A stretch of 64,000 nt of DNA from CBDAQD01 sp965275905 (GTDB lineage Bacteria; Pseudomonadota; Alphaproteobacteria; Rhizobiales; JAJFHC01), in the NCBI GenBank assembly GCA_965275905.1, contig CBDHYJ010000082.1:1-64000 (forward strand). Reading direction: 5' to 3'. Positions 28,079 to 34,402 of this stretch are shown here, in pieces (the stretch's first letter is position 1; each line of letters begins with the position of its first letter). A program made the position numbers and the translations under genes. The notes under the pieces are model-generated. The model was not told the DNA's origin. It was given only the letters and a program-made list of their open reading frames with translations, and ran no database searches.

Positions 28079-28493
28079 TTAAATTCCGGTGACTGACGTT
28101 ATCGTCTAGACCGAAAAGCGGTCTAGCACATGCGAAGGTGAGTCGGATGCCCTGTAACACAGCTTCGAAGCCGGGTCGGACGGCATGTTACAAGGCGTGC
28201 GTCTAGGTTGCAAAACGGGCGTTCAAAAGAAAACCAAGACTGAAACCGGTTATCGCACCGACGGGGCAGCGGCAACATGCTCATTGACTCTCCGTGCACA
28301 TTGCAGGGTATGTTCCGGTCGCCACGCCATGTGTTGACGAAGTGAAGACGTTCTTCCGATGCCTGGCGGCGGGAGCGGTCTGCGATGTCGTGTCTGCCAC
28401 CATCGGTCAGGGCCTGAGCTGGGAGCCTGCGGGGGGCGGCCTTATCGAGGTCGTTCAGATCGTCGAGCTTGTAAATTGCGGAAGGAGGGGTTC
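28079..28493. promoter_or_regulatory. Divergent gap between uvrD and the DUF302 gene
   Basis: 415 bp with no supportable gene; a 75-codon open frame from 28294 has no coding signs. Two structures stand out. One is a hairpin with 8-bp perfect arms CTAGACCG/CGGTCTAG at 28106-28126, shared with the 30371-30672 element. The other is an 11-bp inverted repeat (GCCCTGTAACA at 28149-28159 against TGTTACAAGGC at 28186-28196, one mismatch) that could be an operator. A TTGACT at 28284 with TATGTT about 19 bp on is a weak promoter candidate for the + strand gene. Confidence 0.45.
28106..28126. repeat. Short palindrome shared with the 30371-30672 element
   Basis: CTAGACCG - AAAAG - CGGTCTAG, a perfect 8-bp-arm inverted repeat 28 bp upstream of the uvrD start. 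Eighteen consecutive bases (28109-28126) are the exact reverse complement of 30370-30387, in the left end of the palindromic element. This indicates a dispersed repeat family in this genome. Confidence 0.6.
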
Positions 28494-28946
28494 ATGCGCG
28501 CTCTGGCTGCGATCGCAGTGATTGTGCTGATCGGATTTGGTCCGGTTCATGCCGATGAAAAGTTCATCGTAAAGACCAGTGCCCACAGTGTGACGGATAC
28601 ACTTAACCGACTGACCGACGTATTGGTCGAACGCGGAATCACCGTGTTCGCCAGGATCGACCATGCGGCCGGTGCCATCGCCGTCGGCGACAAACTGCCT
28701 CCGTCCCAGTTGCTGATCTTCGGAAGCCCGAAGATTGGCACACCTCTTATGAAGTCCGATATCAGGATCGGTCTCGATCTGCCTCTGAAGGCCCTTGCCT
28801 ACGAAGAGCGCGGCACCGTGTATCTGATCTATACAAACCCGGAATCCCTCAAGTCCCGGTTTTCCATTTCCGACCGCGACAAGGTGTTTGCGGCGATGGC
28901 GGGCGCGCTCGACAAATTGACAACTGCGGCAACCTCCAGCAAATAG
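28494..28946 (+). CDS. Secreted DUF302 domain protein
   Basis: 150 aa. An N-terminal signal peptide (MRALAAIAVIVLIGFGPVHA, likely cleaved before DEK) precedes a complete DUF302 domain: FIVKTSAHSVTDTLNRLTDV, then GITVFARIDHAAGA, LLIFGSPKIGTPLM and a final PLKALAYEERGTVYLIY block. DUF302 proteins have no firmly established function; this one should be periplasmic. The ATG at 28494 is chosen because GGAAGGAGGGG (28480-28490) precedes it and a signal peptide follows; the frame is open further upstream without coding character. Confidence 0.88.
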   Translation: MRALAAIAVIVLIGFGPVHADEKFIVKTSAHSVTDTLNRLTDVLVERGITVFARIDHAAGAIAVGDKLPPSQLLIFGSPKIGTPLMKSDIRIGLDLPLKALAYEERGTVYLIYTNPESLKSRFSISDRDKVFAAMAGALDKLTTAATSSK

Positions 28947-29064
28947 CGCTTGCATCGGAAGTCAGGCGCCAGCCCTGTGGCTCAGGCCGTGACCGGGTGG
29001 CAGCTCCAGCGGGTTGGCAGCCGGCGGCAAGAGGCAGGCGGCGCGCGTGAGGGGAATAAGGCAG

Positions 29065-29820
29065 ATGACCGGGTCGGCAGCCATTATCGGATACGGGCAC
29101 TTCGGCGCGTTTCTGCACATCCTTGCCCAGCGTTATGCACCGGGCGTAACGCTCAAGATCCATTCGCGCAGCCACACGCCCGACGGCACGCTGTTCGTGT
29201 CGCTTGAGGAGGCGGCAGCATGCGACATCGTCGTGCTCGCGGTACCCATCAGTGCGTATGAAAAGACGCTGGAGGCGCTGCTGCCGCACCTGGGGGCGGA
29301 CACCATTCTCGTCGATGTCGCGACGGTCAAGGCCTACACGGGCAATCTGATCCGGACCATGATGAACGGGCGCAGGTTCGTCTCGATGCACCCCATGTTC
29401 GGTCCGGAGAGCTATGCCAAGAGGGGCGGGGACGTCACCGGGTTCAGGGTGGTCATCACGGATTCAGCGCTCAATCCTGGAGATTTCGACGCGCTGTGCG
29501 GGCGCTTGGCGGAGCTCGGCTTTTCCGTGCTGGAGAAATCGGCGGAGGATCACGACCGCGACCTGGCGGAGACCCTATTTCTGACACACTACGTCGGGCA
29601 GGTGATTGCACGGGGCGGATTCGAGCGCACGAACATCGATACGGTCTCGTTCGGCTACCTGATGGACGCCGTCGACAGCGTCCGGCACGACGGGGCCCTG
29701 TTCGAGGAGGTCTGCCGGTTCAATTCGCACTGCTGGCAGGTGGTCGAACGGTTCGACAGGAGCGAGCGTCAGGTGAAGGAAAAGCTGCTCGAGACCGTCA
29801 CGTCGGCCGAAACATCGTGA
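29065..29820 (+). CDS. TyrA-like prephenate/arogenate dehydrogenase
   Basis: 251 aa NAD(P)-dependent dehydrogenase. The N-terminal Rossmann loop is AAIIGYGHFG. MHPMFGPESYAK and EDHDRDLAETLFLTHYVGQVI are the conserved TyrA substrate/catalytic blocks, including the His of THYVG. The short all-helical C-terminal part and the wording HPMFGPES resemble plant arogenate dehydrogenases, so either prephenate or arogenate may be the substrate; the product feeds tyrosine synthesis. The ATG at 29065 is preferred over the longer open frame because GAGGGG lies 10 bases ahead and the Rossmann fold starts directly after it. Confidence 0.8.
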   Translation: MTGSAAIIGYGHFGAFLHILAQRYAPGVTLKIHSRSHTPDGTLFVSLEEAAACDIVVLAVPISAYEKTLEALLPHLGADTILVDVATVKAYTGNLIRTMMNGRRFVSMHPMFGPESYAKRGGDVTGFRVVITDSALNPGDFDALCGRLAELGFSVLEKSAEDHDRDLAETLFLTHYVGQVIARGGFERTNIDTVSFGYLMDAVDSVRHDGALFEEVCRFNSHCWQVVERFDRSERQVKEKLLETVTSAETS

Positions 29821-29897
29821 GGAGGGGCGGCGGACGCAATCCGTCCGCCATCCCTAAGTTCCCCGCAATGCCATACCGGCAACGGTTCTGACCGTCC

Positions 29898-30350
29898 TCA
29901 CAGACGGACGACGGTCACCGAACACTTCGCGTGGCGCACAACCCGGGCCGTGTTGGGACCCAGCAGGTAGTCCGCGAGCTGCGGCCGGTGAGCGCCGATG
30001 ACGATCTGATCGGCATCGATCTCCTCGGCAACATCGAGGATCTGCTCGTAGATCGTGCCGTGCCGCGCAATCGTTTCGGCATCCGTGCCCTTGGGCACGT
30101 TGTCGGCGATGAACTGGTTGAGATGATCGAGGGCGTTCTGAACGATCTTCTTCAGATCGTAATCCTCCGATCCCCCCATCTCGCCACGGATGGCATAGCG
30201 GTAGTCGATGCCTGTCATCATGTCCGGGACGATGGTCATCGCCGTAATCTTCGACTCCTGCAACGATGCCTGATCGAGCGCCGAAGACAGGACCTTCTTC
30301 GATGTCTCGGCGTCGTTGAGATCGAGCGGAACGAGTATCTTCTGGGCCAT
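29898..30350 (-). CDS. Universal stress protein UspA family
   Basis: 150 aa single-domain Usp protein, cytoplasmic. It opens with KILVPLDLND, has DADQIVIGAHRPQLADYLLGPNTARVV near the C-terminus (a variant of the G-2x-G-9x-G-S/T nucleotide loop, so ATP binding is plausible but not certain) and ends CSVTVVRL, the usual last beta strand. It is monocistronic, facing the TyrA-like gene, with a palindromic element starting 21 bp upstream of its start codon. Confidence 0.88.
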   Translation of the reverse strand: MAQKILVPLDLNDAETSKKVLSSALDQASLQESKITAMTIVPDMMTGIDYRYAIRGEMGGSEDYDLKKIVQNALDHLNQFIADNVPKGTDAETIARHGTIYEQILDVAEEIDADQIVIGAHRPQLADYLLGPNTARVVRHAKCSVTVVRL

Positions 30351-30370
30351 AATTGCCTAACTCCTGTCTC

Positions 30371-30672
30371 TAGACCGCTTTTCGGTCAGATTGAAATATT
30401 TGACCGTGGCGATTTTGGTCTCTGACAAGGCGGGTTGCGCGCTGTGGTGCCGTCCCACCACAAGCGCGGGCCAACGCAGTCAGAGGGCAAAATCGCCCGG
30501 CCCGTTCAACGTTGTTTTCCAATGGCTTCTGCCTTTCCAGGGTGGAGAAAATCGGCCCATCGGCGGCGTTGCGCCTCTTGCCCGATGTCCCACATCGCGC
30601 TGCGCGACGCGCCTTGCCGAATGGACCGATTTTCCACCATCAAATGCTTCAATCTGACCGAAGAGCGGTCTA
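30371..30672. repeat. 302-bp palindromic element with 25-bp terminal inverted repeats
   Basis: The ends, 30371-30395 and 30648-30672, are inverted repeats matching at 24 of 25 positions (they start TAGACCGCTTTTCGG on the outer side of the left end). Inside are two further large hairpins. The first has arms GGCGATTTTG (30408-30417) and CAAAATCGCC (30488-30497) with an inner TGTGGTG/CACCACA stem. The second has imperfect arms at 30541-30560 and 30621-30638. There is no open frame with coding signs, so a non-autonomous MITE-like or REP/BIME-like element is the best description. It fills the uspA / binding-protein gap, and the right end supplies the TAG stop codon of the neighbouring gene. Confidence 0.65.
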
Positions 30673-32526
30673 ATTGCGCTCCGACCGGCCGTACAGCCAC
30701 ATGAGCCAAATGAACATCAGAACGATGCACACGTTCAATACGGAAACGTCCGCTGCCGGATTTATCGCCGCCGGCGGCTTCGGAAGTTCCGGTGCAAGTG
30801 CCGCTGCCTGCTTGAGCGTCGGATCGACGCGCAGCGCGTTCGGTATCGCTCCGGTGATCGTCTTGATCGTGGATGCCGGGATCGGTGAAATGGTGGTCGA
30901 GACGGAGCTTGGTCCCTGATCTCCCACCGCATCGCCGGTCACGGGCGCCATGCCGGCCAGCACAACCTGGACGCCGAGTGCTTCGACAGGGTCGCGCTGC
31001 ACGCGGTAGGTGTTGGCCGGAATCCGAACCTCGCGGAGGAACGGGAACCGGACCAGATTGGCCCCTTCCTTCCAGGCATCAAGCGGCAGTACGCCGAACA
31101 GCACGCCGTCGATCATCTGCCCGATCGCCCGGTTGCCGAGCGGAGCGACCACCAGGGCTGCGTCGGCCTTGCCGGATGTAAGCGTCTCGATCACGGCCTC
31201 CGGCGTGCTCGATTCCGCATGAGTCAGCGTGGCCTCGAGACCCAGTCCGCCGACGACAACCGCGGCGAGCCTGGCCGTATCGGAATTCTCGGGCCCGGTG
31301 GCGATCGTCTTGATGTCCTTGAGGTTCGGACCGTCAATGCTCTTGAGACCGCTCTTGCCGATGAGATGAACGACATTCTGGCCGACCACCGAGACCGCTT
31401 CGAACCGGTCATCGCGGGTCGGGACCGTGCCTGACAGGTCGAAAAAGGCGTCAGCGCCGACGAGCGCCAGACGGGCATCGCCGGATGCCAGCTTGTCCAG
31501 CGGATTGCCGTCGGTCGTCACCTTGACCTCACGGCCCGTGAACGCACGCCTTACGGCGCGCAGCGCGGTCGTGGAGAGATCCGAGGCCGCGATCGACGCC
31601 GAGGACGATACGGCCAGGGGATCGTCGGTGGTCACCGAACCGCCCTGGATCAAGCCCAGTTCCAGCAGGGCCGCCTGGGCGACCGAGGCTGCCGAGCGGC
31701 CCTCGATGTCGACCTTGCCGTTCAGCGACTGCATCTTGGCGGCGTCGATCTTGCCGCCGAGTGCGCTGATGGCAGAGCCCAGTGTCTGGTGCCGGGCGAG
31801 GCTGTCGGCCCGTGCCAGGGCCGCGGCCTCGTACACGGGGAAGAACTGCAGGTCATCGGTCAGGATTTTCAGACCGTATTCCGCAATCTGCCCGTCGGTC
31901 GTATAGACCTCGGCGACGTCGATCTGCCCGTCCAGAAGCTTGTCATAGAGCTGTGCCCGATCGTCGAGCTTGACGACGTCGACAGAGCCGAACGACATGC
32001 CGTAGCGGGCGAGCATCGGTGTCAGGCCGTCGAGCGGACGGGACTGGAAATCGTCCTCGATGCCAAGCCGCAGACTGCCGGCCTGGGCAACGAGCTCAGA
32101 CAGCGTGCTGACGCCCAGTTCCTTGGCCCGGGCTTCGCGCATGACGATGCCGTAGTTGTTGGCGAAGCCGAAGCGCGGAAGCCAGGTCATGCCCAGCGGC
32201 TCATACAGGGCCTTGACCCGCTCGGTGGCCTTGTCGCCGTCCGAAATCGGGTTCTGGCCCAGCATGACGAGGCCCGTCCCGTTGTAGTCGGGATAGACGT
32301 CGATATCGCCGCGCTTCAGGGCTTCCAGTACAGCCTGCGTGTTGGCGTACTCCACGGGACCTTCGACCCTGAGCCCCTGGTTCTTGGCCAGAATGGCGAT
32401 CATGTGCGAGAGGATGTTGCTCTCGCCGAAGTTCTTCGAGCCAATCTTGACGGTGTTGTCCTCCTCGCTACAGCCGGCAAGCAGCAGAGCGGCGGCGATC
32501 AGGAAAACGCGAATTGGATTCAACAT
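30670..32526 (-). CDS. Lipoprotein with tandem OpuAC-like and TAXI-like substrate-binding domains and C-terminal membrane anchor
   Basis: 618 aa. A lipobox signal peptide (ALLLAGC, with Ser after the Cys) is followed by an OpuAC/ProX-type betaine/choline-binding domain, about residues 25-285 (VKIGSKNFGESNILSHMIA ... DVYPDYNGTG ... DVAEVYTTDGQIAEYGL). A second periplasmic binding domain (about 310-535) resembles the TAXI family of TRAP binding proteins (TIATGPENSDTARLAAVVV; the IPANTYRV loop before the domain end). A Pro/Ala-rich linker and one membrane helix (VLNVCIVLMFIWLMWLY) close the protein. The ATG at 32526 has AAGGAG upstream. It lies 24 bp after the BCCT gene in the same direction; no ABC or TRAP permease is near. 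The stop codon lies in a repeat. Substrate and role are inferred only from the domain families. Confidence 0.75.
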   Translation of the reverse strand: MLNPIRVFLIAAALLLAGCSEEDNTVKIGSKNFGESNILSHMIAILAKNQGLRVEGPVEYANTQAVLEALKRGDIDVYPDYNGTGLVMLGQNPISDGDKATERVKALYEPLGMTWLPRFGFANNYGIVMREARAKELGVSTLSELVAQAGSLRLGIEDDFQSRPLDGLTPMLARYGMSFGSVDVVKLDDRAQLYDKLLDGQIDVAEVYTTDGQIAEYGLKILTDDLQFFPVYEAAALARADSLARHQTLGSAISALGGKIDAAKMQSLNGKVDIEGRSAASVAQAALLELGLIQGGSVTTDDPLAVSSSASIAASDLSTTALRAVRRAFTGREVKVTTDGNPLDKLASGDARLALVGADAFFDLSGTVPTRDDRFEAVSVVGQNVVHLIGKSGLKSIDGPNLKDIKTIATGPENSDTARLAAVVVGGLGLEATLTHAESSTPEAVIETLTSGKADAALVVAPLGNRAIGQMIDGVLFGVLPLDAWKEGANLVRFPFLREVRIPANTYRVQRDPVEALGVQVVLAGMAPVTGDAVGDQGPSSVSTTISPIPASTIKTITGAIPNALRVDPTLKQAAALAPELPKPPAAINPAADVSVLNVCIVLMFIWLMWLYGRSERN

Positions 32527-32550
32527 CTCATTTCTCCTTTCCGTCACCCG

Positions 32551-34110
32551 TCATTCCGCCTGACCGGCCGCGGCGCCGCGCGCCTCGATCGGACCTGGCA
32601 GGTCGGTACGTTCCTTTCTGATTTCGCGCAACAACCCGACGATCTGCATCAGGACGATGGCGGTGAAAGGAATGGCTCCCGTGATGGCCATGGCCTTGGC
32701 GACCGTGACCGAACCGGAGAACAGCGTGCCGGCGGTGAGGGCGGCGATCAGCGTTCCCCAGACCATCTTCTGAAGGACCGGCGGGTTCAGGTTGCCATCC
32801 GTGGTCATCATCGAGAGCACGAATGTGCCTGAGTCAGCGGATGTCACCAGAAAGATGAACATCAGCGCGACGGCGAGGGTGTTGAGCAGTTGGCCTGCCG
32901 GGAAATAACCCAGAAAACCGAACAGGGCCTTGGTGACGTCCTCGAAGATCAGCTCCTTGAGGCCGCCGCCGCCGTGCAGCTCGATGTAGAAGCCGGCGGC
33001 GCCAAACACGGCGAACCAGAGCATCGAGAACAGGGTCGGAACCAGGATCACGCCGAGGCAGAACTCGCGAATCGTCCTGCCGCGCGAGATGCGGGCCACG
33101 AAAATGCCGATAAAGGGACCCCACGCGATCCACCAGATCAGATAGGTCAGTGTCCAGCCGGCGCTCCAGCCGGTCAGTCCCTCGAACGGGAACAGCTTGA
33201 ACGACATCACGATGATGCTGGACAGATAGGCGCCGATCGAATCGATAAACGCCTCGAGAATGAACTGTGTCGGTCCGGCAAACAGCACCAGCAGCATGAT
33301 CATGATGGCCACGACCATGTTGATGTTTGACAGGATCTTGATGCCCTTGTCGACGCCGGTGGTGGCCGACAGCATGTAACAGACAAACAGGATGACCAGG
33401 ATCGTCATTGACATGGTCACGGTTTCGGATGTGCCGAAGGCGTAGAACGAGCCGGACCGGACGGCCAGCGTGCCCATGGCAAGCGATCCGGCCAGCCCGA
33501 AGACGACCGAAAGCACCGCAAGAATGTCCGCCAGCTTGCCGACGGATTCACCGGTCTTGCCCGGGAACAGGAATTTGATGGGCGTCGAAATCATCGACGG
33601 CTCGCCGCGGCGGAACGTGAAATAGGCGATCACAAGAGCGCACACGGCGTAGATTGACCATGCATGCAGGCCCCAGTGCAGGTTGGTGATTACGAGGGCC
33701 TGGCGCGCCGCTTCCGGCGTGCCGCCTTCCATGCCGGGAGGCGAAATATAGTGATACATCGGTTCCGCGGCGCCCCAGAGGAGCAGGCCCGAACCCATGC
33801 CGCCGGCAAACAGCATCGCAATCCAGGAGGCGGTGGCAAACTCCGGCTCCTCGTCGTCCTTGCCGAGGCGAATGTTTCCATAGGGCCCGAAGGCCATGTA
33901 GCCGCTGAGGATGAGAAAACAGGTGCAGATGAAGAGCCAGGCCCAGCTTCCGCTTTTGAGCATGTAGTTGGTGAAGCCCAGCATGGTGCCGGTCATGCTG
34001 CCGGGATCGATGAGGCCCCAGGCACCGATGCCCACGCAAAATGCCATCGAAATCACAAAAACCATATTCAATGTCAGCGCAGACTTGCCGCTCGAAGACA
34101 TGTCGGACAT
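32551..34110 (-). CDS. BCCT-family betaine/carnitine/choline transporter
   Basis: 519 aa secondary transporter of quaternary-amine compounds, with about 12 membrane helices. The glycine-rich segment GMGSGLLLWGAAEP, the tryptophan motif GWTLTYLIWWIAWGPFIG and FLVTSADSGTFVLSMMTT identify the family. The F-x-x-T-S of the last segment matches residues that form the second sodium site in BetP, so sodium coupling is likely. The long charged regulatory tails of osmosensing BetP are absent: about 18 residues precede helix 1 and the C-terminus is short. It is the first gene of a two-gene unit with the tandem binding protein downstream. The exact substrate cannot be told. Confidence 0.92.
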   Translation of the reverse strand: MSDMSSSGKSALTLNMVFVISMAFCVGIGAWGLIDPGSMTGTMLGFTNYMLKSGSWAWLFICTCFLILSGYMAFGPYGNIRLGKDDEEPEFATASWIAMLFAGGMGSGLLLWGAAEPMYHYISPPGMEGGTPEAARQALVITNLHWGLHAWSIYAVCALVIAYFTFRRGEPSMISTPIKFLFPGKTGESVGKLADILAVLSVVFGLAGSLAMGTLAVRSGSFYAFGTSETVTMSMTILVILFVCYMLSATTGVDKGIKILSNINMVVAIMIMLLVLFAGPTQFILEAFIDSIGAYLSSIIVMSFKLFPFEGLTGWSAGWTLTYLIWWIAWGPFIGIFVARISRGRTIREFCLGVILVPTLFSMLWFAVFGAAGFYIELHGGGGLKELIFEDVTKALFGFLGYFPAGQLLNTLAVALMFIFLVTSADSGTFVLSMMTTDGNLNPPVLQKMVWGTLIAALTAGTLFSGSVTVAKAMAITGAIPFTAIVLMQIVGLLREIRKERTDLPGPIEARGAAAGQAE

Positions 34111-34402
34111 TGTCGGCCTCCCCTCAATTTTTTTAGTTTAGTGCCAAGTTCACCTGCGTAATTCCGGGTAATAGACCTTCAACGGTAACCAAGTTTTTCC
34201 GGTCTTGGAAACGATTTCTAACGCCCAAGACAATCGAACAACTGTCCCGTCATCAATTTGCAACCGAAGCGGTACGCAGCAGACACGTCGCGGATGTGGC
34301 TGCTTTCCTGCGGTTATTGCAGGGAAATTCGGAGCGTCTACGGCTTCAGAAACTGCGGACTTCAGCGGCTTTGGCACCGGAAGGTTGTGGTGCGTGGTAG
34401 CT
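34111..34402. other. Gap between the BCCT gene and the FAAL-reductase gene
   Basis: 292 bp upstream of the BCCT gene and downstream of the FAAL gene stop (both minus strand). It probably holds the promoter of the BCCT operon; a run of T residues follows the Shine-Dalgarno side (34123-34136). A short CCAAG/CTTGG hairpin at about 34188-34208 is the only structure seen. No gene is supported. Confidence 0.4.

Noticed and set aside
28294..28521. 75-codon + strand open frame upstream of the DUF302 gene
   Set aside because: No ribosome-binding site, no recognisable motif, overlaps the DUF302 start region and has random-looking composition.
30371..30672. Reading the palindromic element as a complete insertion sequence
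   Set aside because: No transposase frame and no clear target duplication; at 302 bp it can only be a non-autonomous element or a structured repeat.
34150..34377. 75-codon minus-strand open frame between the FAAL and BCCT genes
   Set aside because: No motif, no good start signal; the region looks like promoter DNA.
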